The notes: generated from the sequence alone by a model not told the origin. A stretch of 64,000 bases of DNA from Trichococcus pasteurii (GCF_900112935.1 NZ_FONM01000002.1:124001-188000), one strand, 5' to 3'. Shown: positions 38,504 through 48,439, counted from the stretch's first letter. A program made the numbers and translations.

Positions 38504-38595
38504 AGAGTTGAAGCATGATAGCGCTTTCTCTGTGTGCCCGGAGATATCTTTACCCGGGACAACCAGCGCAATCCAACAGTAAAGGAGTCCTTTGC

Positions 38596-41043
38596 ATGTC
38601 GATTGAAGAAAAATACCGTATACCGGTCGAGAAGTTGCGCTGGAGTTATCTGCATACCGGCGAACTGAATTTTTGCGAATCATCCAGGGATGTCCCTCCC
38701 TTGCAGGGCATCATCGGTCAGGACCGGGCCGTAAAATCGATGAATTTCGGTTTAGGAATGGCGGTGCCCGGCTACAATATTTTCGTTTCCGGACCACCAG
38801 GAACAGGGAAGAGTACTTACGTCCAGACCATTGTATCCAGATTGGCAGAGAAAGGCAATACACCTGATGATTGGTGCTACATCTATAATTTTGCCGATCG
38901 GGATAAACCGATTGCTGTGTCTCTGCCTGCAGGACAAGGAAAAATATTCCGCAATGACATGACCGAGTTCATAGAGGATATGCGCAGCCTCATTCCGAAA
39001 ACGTTCGAGAGCAGTGATTATGACCAACAGAAAGGCACCATCATCCAAGTGGTCCAGGAAAAGGTGGATGCTGTTTTTCGGAGCATCGAACAGGAAGCGC
39101 TCAAAGCCGGGTTCGTCGTCCGGCAAGCACCCGGACGCGTGGCCTTGATACCAATCAGGGACGGCAAGCAGCTTTCCCCGGAAGAATATAAAGCCCTCTC
39201 GGCGGATGAACGTAAAATCATTGATGAAAATACCTACAAACTTGAAAAGAGGCTGGATGAAATCATCCGCGGTTCCCGTGCGCTCGAGAAAGAGGCCGAT
39301 AAACAACTCAAAGAATTGGACAGGCAGATCACCCGGTTTGCGACGGAGCCTGCCATCGCCAGATTAAAAGAAAAATACGCTTATTCGGAAAAAATCCAGG
39401 ATTATCTCGATAAAGTGCTGACTGACATTACCGAAAACAACCTCATCTTCCGGTTGGCTGATGCACCGCAAGCGCAAAATCCTTTTCAATTGCCTGAGAA
39501 CGACGGTGACCCGTTCATAAAATACAAAGTCAATCTCTTTGTGAACAATGAAAACAACAAAGGGGCCCCGGCGATCATCGAACCTTTCACTAATTATTAC
39601 AATATTTTCGGAAAAATCGAATACAAAAACCAATTCATGTTCACGACGACTGACTTCACCATGGTGAAAGGCGGCGCCATCCACCAAGCCAATGGCGGGT
39701 ATCTGGTGCTTCAGGCGAAAGATGTCCTGTTCGACCCCTTCATGTGGGATGCCCTAAAAAAAGTACTGAAGCACCAACAAGCCCTGATTGAGAACATCGG
39801 CGAGCAGTACCGCTATGTACCGACCTTGACGCTGAAACCGGAAACGATTCCCTTGAACGTCAAAATCATTTTGATCGGGAGCCCGATATTCTACAAAGTG
39901 CTAACCTACGATGAAGATTTCAGAAAACTGTTCAAAGTGAAGGTCGACTTCGATATCAGCATGGACCGCAATGAAGAGAACATACGGAAATATGTCTCAT
40001 TCATCAGCTCGATCTGCGAAGAATCGGCAATCCTGCATTTTGACCGCAGCGGTTTGGGAAAAGTAATCGAATACGGATCGCGGCTTGCGGGTAATCAGAC
40101 CAAATTGTCCACTCAATTCAACGAAATTACGGAGATTGTCCATGAATCCAGCGCCATCGCCAAATTCGAGGGGGCTCCTATCGTTTCCGATATGCACGTG
40201 AAACAAGCCCTTGCTGACAGGAAATACAGGGCCAACATGATTGAAGAAAAATTCCAGGAAATGTTATTGAAGGACAAAATCATGATTGATGTTCAGGATT
40301 CGGTCATCGGTCAAGTGAACGGCCTCTCGGTCATCCAGACCGAAGAGTATGCTTTTGGCCATCCGACGCGGATCACGGCGCGTACCTATATCGGTTCGAA
40401 CGGTGTGACAAACATCGAGCGCGAAACCAAAATGAGCGGCAGCAGCCATTCGAAAGGGGTATTGACGCTGGCTGGTTTCTTGGGCGGGCAGTTTGCGCAG
40501 GAAAAACCGCTGGCAGTGAGCGCCCAATTGACGTTTGAGCAAAATTACGGCGGTGTCGATGGCGACAGTGCCTCCAGTGCCGAACTTTATGCGCTCCTGT
40601 CCAGCCTTGCTGATGTGCCGCTGAAGCAGAATTTCGCAGTCACGGGTTCCATCAATCAGAAGGGTGAAATCCAACCGATCGGCGGCGCCACCGAGAAAAT
40701 CGAAAGCTTTTTCGATCTTTGTGAGGCTAAGGGCTTGAGTGGAGAACAGGGTGTCATTATTCCGGAACAGAATGTGGACGATCTCATGCTTAAGGAAGAA
40801 CTCATCGCGGCTGTGAAGGAAGCTAAATTCCATATCTATTCGGTCAAAACAGTTTCGGAAGGGATCGAGTTATTGACAGGCCTGAATTGCGGAAAACGAG
40901 AACCGGACGGAAATTTCACGGAAGGCAGTGTCTTCCGAAAAGTCCAGGAGAAGCTGGAAAGATACAACAAGAGCATCGAAGCTGCGCAAAATGCGAATGA
41001 TCTGCTCAACAATTACAGCGGTGACGAGTACGACTCAGAATGA
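38596..41043 (+). CDS. Lon-family ATP-dependent protease with AAA_32 domain
   Basis: 815 residues. The N-terminal AAA module has Walker A SGPPGTGKST at about 65-74, and a long helical insertion covers about 140-270; the C-terminal Lon protease domain has the Ser-Lys dyad Ser658 (DGDSASSAEL) and Lys701 (GGATEKIESFF), exactly 43 residues apart as in E. coli Lon. It belongs to the AAA_32/Lon_C group (B. subtilis has no close counterpart among LonA or LonB), with no LonA N-terminal domain. The start ATG at 38596 follows AAAGGAG. Probably a soluble quality-control or regulatory protease; substrates are unknown. Confidence 0.9.
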   Translation: MSIEEKYRIPVEKLRWSYLHTGELNFCESSRDVPPLQGIIGQDRAVKSMNFGLGMAVPGYNIFVSGPPGTGKSTYVQTIVSRLAEKGNTPDDWCYIYNFADRDKPIAVSLPAGQGKIFRNDMTEFIEDMRSLIPKTFESSDYDQQKGTIIQVVQEKVDAVFRSIEQEALKAGFVVRQAPGRVALIPIRDGKQLSPEEYKALSADERKIIDENTYKLEKRLDEIIRGSRALEKEADKQLKELDRQITRFATEPAIARLKEKYAYSEKIQDYLDKVLTDITENNLIFRLADAPQAQNPFQLPENDGDPFIKYKVNLFVNNENNKGAPAIIEPFTNYYNIFGKIEYKNQFMFTTTDFTMVKGGAIHQANGGYLVLQAKDVLFDPFMWDALKKVLKHQQALIENIGEQYRYVPTLTLKPETIPLNVKIILIGSPIFYKVLTYDEDFRKLFKVKVDFDISMDRNEENIRKYVSFISSICEESAILHFDRSGLGKVIEYGSRLAGNQTKLSTQFNEITEIVHESSAIAKFEGAPIVSDMHVKQALADRKYRANMIEEKFQEMLLKDKIMIDVQDSVIGQVNGLSVIQTEEYAFGHPTRITARTYIGSNGVTNIERETKMSGSSHSKGVLTLAGFLGGQFAQEKPLAVSAQLTFEQNYGGVDGDSASSAELYALLSSLADVPLKQNFAVTGSINQKGEIQPIGGATEKIESFFDLCEAKGLSGEQGVIIPEQNVDDLMLKEELIAAVKEAKFHIYSVKTVSEGIELLTGLNCGKREPDGNFTEGSVFRKVQEKLERYNKSIEAAQNANDLLNNYSGDEYDSE

Positions 41044-41080
41044 AGCTGGCCCACATCTATCTTGGCTGAAAGGAAGAGTT

Positions 41081-41113
41081 GAGCAGGGACCAAATCGGTC
41101 TCTGTTCGGCTCT
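41081..41113 (+). terminator. weak terminator-like hairpin after the Lon-family gene
   Basis: GAGCAGGGACC against GGTCTCTGTTC (with G-U pairs) and a short T-containing tail. Uncertain. Confidence 0.45.
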
Positions 41114-41169
41114 TTCTATATATCCGTCAGCCATTTTCCCAATAAATGGCAAGAAATAGATTGTAGATA

Positions 41170-41197
41170 TTGAAGATAAAAAATATATTGATATAAT
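41170..41197 (+). promoter_or_regulatory. sigma-A promoter of the L,D-transpeptidase gene
   Basis: TTGAAG at 41170-41175, 16-bp AT-rich spacer, consensus TATAAT at 41192-41197; leader of about 90 nt. Confidence 0.75.
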
Positions 41198-41292
41198 GAA
41201 AGTATGAAGTGGATTTCCGAATCGCCATCATCAAATTATTTTCGCAATGAATGAAAGCCTTTACAATATCGAACGGATTGGTGGGGTAAGTC

Positions 41293-43653
41293 ATGAAAAA
41301 AATGCGTAAAGTCAAAGCTCAGTGGTGTGTCATTACGGTTTGCGGTCTGTCCGCTGTCATGCTGTTGGCGGCACCGGCACACTCAGTTTTTGCGGAAACA
41401 ACTGCAGTGAACGAAAGCAGCAGCATCAAAGTCGAATCGACTACGGAGTCAGAACAGGATATAATTGAGCAATCATCCGTCCCCGTTGAGGAACCAAACA
41501 AAGCTGTTACTGATGTTCCGCTTGAAGAAACAGGGACCGAATCAGTGGATTCTTCCGGCACCGCGGCATTGGGTCTCACCGCGGAAAATCCTGAAGAAGA
41601 AGCGCCCGCAAGCACAGAGGGTGTTCCCCAGCAAAGCGATGCTGTAAAGATTGAATCTGCACCCGCAGAGGGAATAACTACGGCGGCAACATCATTAACC
41701 GAAGTGAAGGAAAGTTCTTCTGACCTAGCCGTTTTTTACACAGCTGTCATCGCTAAAGGGGACTTTACGCTCGACAGCCTGCCTTGGGGCTACTCCGGCT
41801 ATGCTTTCCGCTACATGACGAACGATTTTATAGGTCAAAAAATCGAAGTGATCAGGGAATCGCAGAACGGACTCTACGCTTTGGCAGTGCTGAATGGAGA
41901 AAAGTTGGGTTGGGTCGACAAGCGTGCCTTATCCGATATTGTCATCATCCCTAAGGTACAAGACCTTGCATCAGCGATTGCCGTGGATTACACTGCTCGC
42001 ATAAATGCTGCGAACTTTTCGATCGATAGTCTGCCTTGGGGCTACGCTGGCTACATGTATATGGGAACGAGCGCAGCGTATTTGGATCAAAAAATCCAGG
42101 CCGAAAAAGAAACCGCCAATGGGCAGTACGTGCTGATTTCCCTGAATGGCGAAAATTTAGGTTGGATCGACAAACGGGCTCTGGCGGACATCTACAGCCC
42201 ACCTAAAGTTCAGGATATCGCTTCCGCGCTGACAGTCGACTACGCCGCCCGAATCGGTGCAGCCGGTTTTTCCATCGACAGTTTGCCTTGGGGCTATGCC
42301 GGATTTGCCCAGATGGCAACAAGTTCGGCTTACTTGAATCATAGCGTACAAGCCGTCAAGGAAACAGCCAACGGTCTCTATGCGCTGATCGCACTGAACG
42401 GCAACAGATTGGGTTGGATCGATAAACGGGCACTGACGGATATCTATATCCAACCAAAAATACAGGAGTTGGCAACGGGGGTATCTGTAGATTATAAAGC
42501 AACTATAGCAGCCGGGTTTTCCATAGACAGCTTACCTTGGGGCTATGCCGGATACGGACAAATCGACACGACCAACAACCATATCGGGGAACGCATCCAA
42601 GCTGTCCAAGAGTCGCCGAACGGATTGTATGTTTTGATTTCGTCAAACGGGAACCGATTGGGTTGGGTTGATAAACGAGCACTGACCGATATCTCCATTC
42701 CCCCAAAACTCCAGGATGTAGCCTCTGCGGTCGTTGTTGCCTATACGGCAGCCGTCACTTCACCAGGCTATTCGATTGATAGTCTGCCCTGGGGTTACAC
42801 TGGATATCAACTGATGGCCACTTCAACCGATTACCTAGGGCAGCGGGTTGAGGCTGTGAAAGAGACAGCAAACGGAGCGTATGTACTGCTTTCGCTGAAC
42901 GGAAAAAAACTGGGTTGGGTCGATAAAAAGGCATTGGGGGATTTCAACAACCGACCGCAGGCACAGAATATTTCCGGTGGAACCATCGTGAGCTATTCAC
43001 CGACGATCGCGAAGGCCGGTTTTTCGGTCGACACTTTACCTTGGGGGTATGCCGGTTACCAGTGGCGGACAAGCACGGATAGCTATGTCGGGCAGAAGGT
43101 CGATGCGGTCAAGGAATCAGCGGATGGTCACTATGTGCTCATTTCCCTGAACGGCAGCTACATCGGTTGGGTGGACAAAGCGGCACTGTCGGGACTTCCA
43201 ACCTATGCCAAGGGTCCGGACTGGACAGTGATCAACGGGTATTTCCGCAGCAACTCCGGAGTCAATTACTACATCGGCAATAGCTACATCATCGTCAGCT
43301 TGAGTCAACAAAGCGTCTGGGCTTATAAAGGCGAAACGATGCTCGTTTCCGCTCCGGTCATCACCGGAAAGCCATCCGCCAACAACGCCACGCCGCGAGG
43401 GCTATTCTACATCCAGCCATACAAGCAGTCCCCCTCCGTTCTGATCGGGGAGGATTATGCTTCTCCAGTTAACTTCTGGATACCGTTTGTGGGCAATTCG
43501 GTCGGTTTGCACGATTCGCCTTGGCAGACGCACGGTTATGGCGGTGATGTCTACCTCTACTATGGATCGCACGGTTGCGTCAACACACCGTATGAAGCGG
43601 TCCGGACGTTGTATTACAGTTATCCAGTCGGCACTCCGGTTGTAGTCTATTAA
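41293..43653 (+). CDS. secreted L,D-transpeptidase with six GW-type repeats
   Basis: 786 residues. A signal peptide (about 1-35, cleavage near VFA-ET) is followed by a Ser/Thr/Glu-rich spacer to about 145, six tandem GW-type modules of about 84 residues, and a C-terminal YkuD domain from about 660. The YkuD active site is GSHGCVNTP with Cys762 and the upstream His in NSVGLHDSPW. GW modules in listerial and staphylococcal proteins bind lipoteichoic acid, so the enzyme should sit on the wall noncovalently; no LPxTG is present. YkuD enzymes make 3-3 cross-links in peptidoglycan or anchor proteins. Start has a GGTGGGG ribosome binding site. Confidence 0.92.
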   Translation: MKKMRKVKAQWCVITVCGLSAVMLLAAPAHSVFAETTAVNESSSIKVESTTESEQDIIEQSSVPVEEPNKAVTDVPLEETGTESVDSSGTAALGLTAENPEEEAPASTEGVPQQSDAVKIESAPAEGITTAATSLTEVKESSSDLAVFYTAVIAKGDFTLDSLPWGYSGYAFRYMTNDFIGQKIEVIRESQNGLYALAVLNGEKLGWVDKRALSDIVIIPKVQDLASAIAVDYTARINAANFSIDSLPWGYAGYMYMGTSAAYLDQKIQAEKETANGQYVLISLNGENLGWIDKRALADIYSPPKVQDIASALTVDYAARIGAAGFSIDSLPWGYAGFAQMATSSAYLNHSVQAVKETANGLYALIALNGNRLGWIDKRALTDIYIQPKIQELATGVSVDYKATIAAGFSIDSLPWGYAGYGQIDTTNNHIGERIQAVQESPNGLYVLISSNGNRLGWVDKRALTDISIPPKLQDVASAVVVAYTAAVTSPGYSIDSLPWGYTGYQLMATSTDYLGQRVEAVKETANGAYVLLSLNGKKLGWVDKKALGDFNNRPQAQNISGGTIVSYSPTIAKAGFSVDTLPWGYAGYQWRTSTDSYVGQKVDAVKESADGHYVLISLNGSYIGWVDKAALSGLPTYAKGPDWTVINGYFRSNSGVNYYIGNSYIIVSLSQQSVWAYKGETMLVSAPVITGKPSANNATPRGLFYIQPYKQSPSVLIGEDYASPVNFWIPFVGNSVGLHDSPWQTHGYGGDVYLYYGSHGCVNTPYEAVRTLYYSYPVGTPVVVY
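41734..43200 (+). repeat. six tandem GW-module coding repeats
   Basis: Six direct repeats within the transpeptidase gene. The LPWGY codons begin at 41779, 42031, 42283, 42532, 42784 and 43036, giving a period of 252 bp with one 249-bp unit. Each unit has the pattern DSLPWGYAGY ... NGLYVLISLNG ... LGWVDKRAL. The DNA copies have diverged at many synonymous sites, so the array is old rather than a recent expansion. Confidence 0.95.
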
Positions 43654-43658
43654 AATTG

Positions 43659-43697
43659 AAAAGCAGGGACGGCCACACATAGGCGTCCCTGCTTTTT
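43659..43697 (+). terminator. intrinsic terminator after the L,D-transpeptidase gene
   Basis: AAAAGCAGGGACG against CGTCCCTGCTTTTT with a 12-base loop. Confidence 0.92.
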
Positions 43698-43754
43698 GTG
43701 ACACTTCGTCAGTAAAACGTTATACTGATAAAAACAAACAGGAGGGTGATAGGG

Positions 43755-44549
43755 ATGAAAATAGCCTTGCTTCAGATGATGGTCACAGCGGATAAGGAAA
43801 AAAACCTAAAGCGTGCAGAAGAATTGGTCAACAAAGCAGCACAGGGTGGAGCGGATATGGCGGTGCTCCCGGAAATGTTCAATTGTCCTTATGATAACGC
43901 CTATTTCCCGGAATATGCGGAACCGAAGGGCGGGGAAACCTACCGGAGGCTCTCGGAGATGGCGAAAGAAAATGCCATCTATGTGGTCGGCGGATCGATT
44001 CCCCAGATCAAGGAAAATAAAATATACAACACAAGCTATACGTTCGATCGCCAAGGCAACGAGCTCCATGATTACAGCAAAACCCACTTATTTGATATCC
44101 AGGTTGATGGCGGGCAGGCATTCAAGGAATCCGATACGTTGACTCCCGGGAACGGAATGGGTGTATTCCAGACCGAATTCGGCCTTTTCGGCTTAGGCAT
44201 CTGCTTTGACGTCCGATTCCAAAGCGACTGGGAGATGCTCCAAAAACAAGGGGCGCTTGTCTGCATTGTGCCCGGCGCATTCAACATGACGACCGGACCG
44301 GCGCATTGGGAATTGCTGTTCCGGGCGCGCGCAGTCGACAATCAGCTCTTCATGGTAGGAGTCAGTCCTGCCCGCGACCTCGATTTCAGTTATCATGCAT
44401 ACGGCCATTCCCTTGTGGCGGATCCTTGGGGAAGCGTCCTGACCCAACTGGGTTTTGAGGAAGACATCGCAATCGTGTCGGTGGATCTCGAACGCGTTGC
44501 ATCCGTCAGAAGGCAAATACCCATCCTCAGTCCGCCTGTTATGGAATAA
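43755..44549 (+). CDS. carbon-nitrogen hydrolase (nitrilase superfamily, omega-amidase-like)
   Basis: 264 residues. The Glu-Lys-Cys triad is Glu40 (LPEMFNCPY), Lys109 (DYSKTHLFDI) and Cys150 (GLGICFDVRF). The sequence resembles Nit2/omega-amidase and related C-N hydrolases that deamidate short dicarboxylic amides such as alpha-ketoglutaramate, or that repair deaminated glutathione. Soluble. The frame opens at a GTG at 43746, but GGAGG at 43741-43745 is correctly spaced for the ATG at 43755. Single gene. Confidence 0.88.
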   Translation: MKIALLQMMVTADKEKNLKRAEELVNKAAQGGADMAVLPEMFNCPYDNAYFPEYAEPKGGETYRRLSEMAKENAIYVVGGSIPQIKENKIYNTSYTFDRQGNELHDYSKTHLFDIQVDGGQAFKESDTLTPGNGMGVFQTEFGLFGLGICFDVRFQSDWEMLQKQGALVCIVPGAFNMTTGPAHWELLFRARAVDNQLFMVGVSPARDLDFSYHAYGHSLVADPWGSVLTQLGFEEDIAIVSVDLERVASVRRQIPILSPPVME

Positions 44550-44659
44550 AAATACAGGAATTGGCAAAATGTACCTACAACATACTCACTCAGGGGGTTT
44601 CCGCGGTAAGGAAATCGTAAATAAACGCTTTTGTTTGTGTACCGGAGCACTTACTTTTT

Positions 44660-44668
44660 TGCTATAAT
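44660..44668 (+). promoter_or_regulatory. extended -10 promoter of the pyruvate:ferredoxin oxidoreductase gene
   Basis: TGCTATAAT, an extended -10 element, 111 bp before the start codon. No good -35 element at the normal distance (TTGTGT is 22 bp away). The 229-bp gap between genes contains nothing else that I recognise. Confidence 0.6.
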
Positions 44669-44778
44669 GAAATCACACGAATGCACCAGCCCGTCATTTT
44701 CTGCGACTCTTGGTCGAAAAATATCAGAAAAACAACCCGCTGAATGTGAACTATACGATTTGAGAGAAGGAATCCTTT

Positions 44779-47700
44779 ATGTCCAACGAAAAAATGTATA
44801 TGACTGTCGATGGCAATACTGCCGCAGCCTATACATCTTATGCTTTTACTGAACTTTCAGGGATCTATCCCATTACACCGTCTTCCCCGATGGCCGATGC
44901 TGTCGATCATTGGGCTCAGGAAGGCCGCAAGAATATTTTTGGCCAAACCGTGAAAGTAACCCAGATGCAATCTGAGGCTGGCGCGGCGGGAACTGTGCAC
45001 GGGGCGCTGCAAGCAGGCGCTTTGGCATGTTCCTATACTTCATCGCAAGGATTGTTGTTGATGATCCCCGACCTCTATAAAATGGCCGGGCAACTGTTGC
45101 CTTCCGTCATCCATGTTGCCGCTCGTGCAGTTGGGGGCCATGCGCTTTCCATCTTCGGTGACCATTCTGACGTGATGGCCTGCAGACAGACCGGCTATGC
45201 AATGTTAGCTTCCTCCAGCGTTCAGGAAACGACGGACTTGGCCGCGGTCGCCCATTTGGCTGCGATCAAAGGACGCGTGCCGTTCCTGCATTTCTTCGAC
45301 GGCTTCCGGACTTCGCACGAAATCCAAAAAATCGAGGTTCAATCGTATGACGACCTTGCGGAAATGCTCGATCAGGATGCTTTGAAGGCATTCCGGGACC
45401 GTAGCCTCAGCCCGAATCACCCGACCCTGCGGGGAACGGCTCAGAATCCCGACGTCTTTTTCCAGACCAAGGAAGCGGCAAACCGATATTATGATGCTGT
45501 TCCGGAAATTGTCGAAGGTTATATGGAAAAAATGAACCAGTTGACCGGAAGGGACTACCACTTGTTCAATTATCACGGTGCCATGGATGCGGAGCGGGTC
45601 ATCATCTGCATGGGCTCCGTGTTTGAAACTGCCTGCGAGACCGCGGATTACCTGAATCGCTTGGGAGAAAAAGTTGGTGTCCTGAATGTGCATCTTTACC
45701 GTCCATTCAGTGTCGGACACTTTTTGAAGGCTTTGCCGGACACCGTAAAACGGATTGCGGTACTCGACCGCACAAAAGAAGCCGGCTCCATCGGTGAACC
45801 GCTCTTTTTGGATGTCGTGGCTGCCTTCAACAGTCGACTTGACCGTCCGATGATCATCGGCGGCCGCTATGGATTGGGTTCGAAGGACACAACGCCGGAA
45901 CAAATTTTCGCAGTATACAAAAACCTGAAGAAAGAGCAACCGCAGCATCCCTTCACAATCGGCATCAACGATGACGTCACCCACCTGTCGCTTGCGATCG
46001 ATGAACAGATCGATGTCCGTCCGGAAGGCACTTTTGAAGCGCAGTTCTGGGGGTTCGGTTCTGACGGGACTGTCGGAGCCAACAAAAATTCGATCAAAAT
46101 CATCGGGGATCACACCGATATGCATGTCCAAGCCTATTTCTCCTACGATTCGAAAAAATCGGGCGGTGTCACCATTTCCGATCTGCGTTTCGGCAAGGAG
46201 CCTATCCATGAGCCGTACCTGATTGAAAGGGCTGATTTTGTGGCTTGCCATAACCATGCCTACGTCAAAAAATACGATATGCTGAAGAACCTGAAACCGG
46301 GCGGAGCTTTCCTTCTGAACACCAATTGGCGTGCTGAGGATCTCGAACAACGCTTGCCTGCCAAGATGAAACGGTACATCGCACAAAACAAGATTGATTT
46401 CTATACGATCGACGCCATCAATCTTGCCAAGGAAATCGGCTTGGGCGGACGGATCAATACAATCTGCCAAGCGGCCTTCTTCAAAATCCTGCCGGTCATA
46501 CCTGCTGAAGAGGCGATGCAGCACATGAAGGAGGCGGCCCGCAAATCATACGGACACAAAGGCGAAGCCATCATTTCCATGAATGAGAAAGCGATTGTTG
46601 CCGGCATGGAAGCTGTCCAAAAAATCAGCATTCCGGATAGCTGGAAGGATGCGCAGGATGAGCCGGAAGTAATAAGAGAAGAACCGGATTTTGTCCGCAA
46701 CATCGCCAGCATGATGGAGCGGATGGAAGGCAACCAATTGCCGGTCAGCGCCTTTTTGGACCGGGCTGACGGTACTTTCCCGCAGGGGACGACGCAATAT
46801 GAGAAACGCGAAATCGCCGTCCAGATTCCGATCTGGAATCCCGAAGAATGCATCCAGTGCAATCAATGCTCCTTCGTCTGCCCGCATGCCGCCATCCGAC
46901 CTTTCCTGGCCACCGAGGATGAGGCAGCCAAGGCCCCTGAAGGTGTGGAATTTCTGGATGGGATGCGCCCATACAAAGACTACAAATACCGGATCCAAGT
47001 GTCCGCTGCCGACTGTACGGGTTGCGGCATCTGCGTCTTGACCTGTCCTGCCCGCAAAAAAGCGATCGAGATGAAAAACCGTGAAGACCATCTTGAAGAA
47101 AATAATAACTGGGATTACATGATCCGTCTGCCGCACAAGGAAAATCCTGTCGCCATCAATACGGTGAAAGGCAGCCAATTCGAACAACCGTTGTTCGAAT
47201 TTTCAGGGGCCTGCGCTGGTTGTGGCGAAACGCCATACATCAAACTGGTCACCCAAGTGGTGGGCGATCGCATGCAGATCGCGAACGCGACAGGCTGTTC
47301 GTCAATCTATGGAGGCTCTGCTCCTTCCACGCCGTATACGACCAATGAAGCAGGCTGCGGACCGTCTTGGGCAAATTCCTTATTGGAGGATAATGCGGAA
47401 TTCGGCCTAGGGATGCACCATGCGACGAAACAACTGCGCCAACGAACATTGGAATTGACAGGAGAGCTCTTGACCCTGCAGATCGACGATTCGCTCAGAA
47501 CGGCAGCAACAGCCTGGACTGAAGGATTCAACGACAAGAATGGTGCCCGCAAATTAGCCGAAGCTTACATCCAAGCTTTGGAAACTGCGGACACAACGGA
47601 TCAGAAAATCCAACAATTGGTCAACGAACTAGTGGACTACAAGGACTATCTTATGAAGCGTTCCACTTGGATGATCGGCGGCGATGGCTGGGCCTATGAT

Positions 47701-48318
47701 ATCGGTTTTGGCGGTATCGACCATGTCCTCGCAAGCGGGGAAGATGTGAACATCCTCGTGTTGGATACGGAAGTCTATTCCAACACAGGCGGACAGGTTT
47801 CGAAATCTTCCAACCTGGGCGCAATCGCTGAGTTCGCTTCCGGCGGCAAACCGGTCCGCAAGAAAGACTTGGGCATGATGATGATGAACTACGGGTACGT
47901 TTATGTCGCCCAGATTGCGATGGGCGCGAATCCGCGGCATACCTTGAAAGTCATCTCCGAGGCGGAGGCCTACGATGGTCCTTCCATCGTTATCGCTTAT
48001 TCCCCATGCATCAGCCACGGCATCAAGTGCGGTTTGACCGTATCGCAGGAACACGAAAAAGATGCAGTGGACGTCGGTTATTGGCATCTATACCGCTTCC
48101 ACCCGGAAAACAAACTGAAAGGGAAAAACCCGTTCAAGTTGGATTCCAAGGAACCGCAGTTTGAACGTTTCCAGGATTTCCTGATGGAAGAAGTCCGCTA
48201 TTCTTCGCTGTACAACCAGTATGATGCTGAGCATGTACAGGCGATCTTCAACGAAAGCCTACAGGCCGCAAAAGACCGTTATCAGTCGTATGCACGCTTG
48301 GATTCCTATACTGACTAG
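44779..48318 (+). CDS. nifJ: pyruvate:ferredoxin (flavodoxin) oxidoreductase
   Basis: 1179 residues, single-chain PFOR, typical length; converts pyruvate and CoA to acetyl-CoA, CO2 and reduced ferredoxin or flavodoxin using TPP and three [4Fe-4S] clusters. Domain I begins TVDGNTAAAYTSYAFTELSG; the YPITPSSPMA motif contacts the substrate. Two ferredoxin-type clusters: Cys691-694-697-701 and Cys746-749-752-756. The proximal cluster cysteines lie in ACAGCGETPY, NATGCSSIYG and the late HGIKCG. The TPP motif is GGDGWAYDIGFGGIDH near 970. It is oxygen-sensitive in most organisms, pointing to anaerobic pyruvate metabolism. No ferredoxin gene is adjacent. Confidence 0.95.
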   Translation: MSNEKMYMTVDGNTAAAYTSYAFTELSGIYPITPSSPMADAVDHWAQEGRKNIFGQTVKVTQMQSEAGAAGTVHGALQAGALACSYTSSQGLLLMIPDLYKMAGQLLPSVIHVAARAVGGHALSIFGDHSDVMACRQTGYAMLASSSVQETTDLAAVAHLAAIKGRVPFLHFFDGFRTSHEIQKIEVQSYDDLAEMLDQDALKAFRDRSLSPNHPTLRGTAQNPDVFFQTKEAANRYYDAVPEIVEGYMEKMNQLTGRDYHLFNYHGAMDAERVIICMGSVFETACETADYLNRLGEKVGVLNVHLYRPFSVGHFLKALPDTVKRIAVLDRTKEAGSIGEPLFLDVVAAFNSRLDRPMIIGGRYGLGSKDTTPEQIFAVYKNLKKEQPQHPFTIGINDDVTHLSLAIDEQIDVRPEGTFEAQFWGFGSDGTVGANKNSIKIIGDHTDMHVQAYFSYDSKKSGGVTISDLRFGKEPIHEPYLIERADFVACHNHAYVKKYDMLKNLKPGGAFLLNTNWRAEDLEQRLPAKMKRYIAQNKIDFYTIDAINLAKEIGLGGRINTICQAAFFKILPVIPAEEAMQHMKEAARKSYGHKGEAIISMNEKAIVAGMEAVQKISIPDSWKDAQDEPEVIREEPDFVRNIASMMERMEGNQLPVSAFLDRADGTFPQGTTQYEKREIAVQIPIWNPEECIQCNQCSFVCPHAAIRPFLATEDEAAKAPEGVEFLDGMRPYKDYKYRIQVSAADCTGCGICVLTCPARKKAIEMKNREDHLEENNNWDYMIRLPHKENPVAINTVKGSQFEQPLFEFSGACAGCGETPYIKLVTQVVGDRMQIANATGCSSIYGGSAPSTPYTTNEAGCGPSWANSLLEDNAEFGLGMHHATKQLRQRTLELTGELLTLQIDDSLRTAATAWTEGFNDKNGARKLAEAYIQALETADTTDQKIQQLVNELVDYKDYLMKRSTWMIGGDGWAYDIGFGGIDHVLASGEDVNILVLDTEVYSNTGGQVSKSSNLGAIAEFASGGKPVRKKDLGMMMMNYGYVYVAQIAMGANPRHTLKVISEAEAYDGPSIVIAYSPCISHGIKCGLTVSQEHEKDAVDVGYWHLYRFHPENKLKGKNPFKLDSKEPQFERFQDFLMEEVRYSSLYNQYDAEHVQAIFNESLQAAKDRYQSYARLDSYTD

Positions 48319-48328
48319 CATCAATCCG

Positions 48329-48366
48329 GACCAGTCGCCACCTAATTGTGGCGACTGGTCTTTTTT
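48329..48366 (+). terminator. intrinsic terminator after nifJ
   Basis: GACCAGTCGCCA against TGGCGACTGGTC with an eight-base loop and six T residues. Confidence 0.95.
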
Positions 48367-48411
48367 GTTGCGTTCAGGCAGAATCCAAAGTTACGACGGC
48401 ATCCTAATGTT

Positions 48412-48439
48412 TTGAGAAAAGATATGGGAAGGCTATAAT
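48412..48439 (+). promoter_or_regulatory. sigma-A promoter of the proteasome-like gene
   Basis: TTGAGA at 48412-48417, 16-bp spacer, consensus TATAAT at 48434-48439; the gene has its own well-formed promoter. Confidence 0.75.

Noticed and set aside
41734-43200. Regular 252-bp repeats as a possible CRISPR or satellite array
   Set aside because: They are in frame, encode GW modules and have diverged at synonymous sites; no short identical repeats with unique spacers.
44609-44640. cre-like sequence (AAACGCTTT) upstream of nifJ
   Set aside because: Only the central part matches the CcpA consensus; flanking bases do not.
45205-46524. 439-codon open frame on the minus strand opposite nifJ
   Set aside because: Complete overlap with conserved PFOR domains; shadow.
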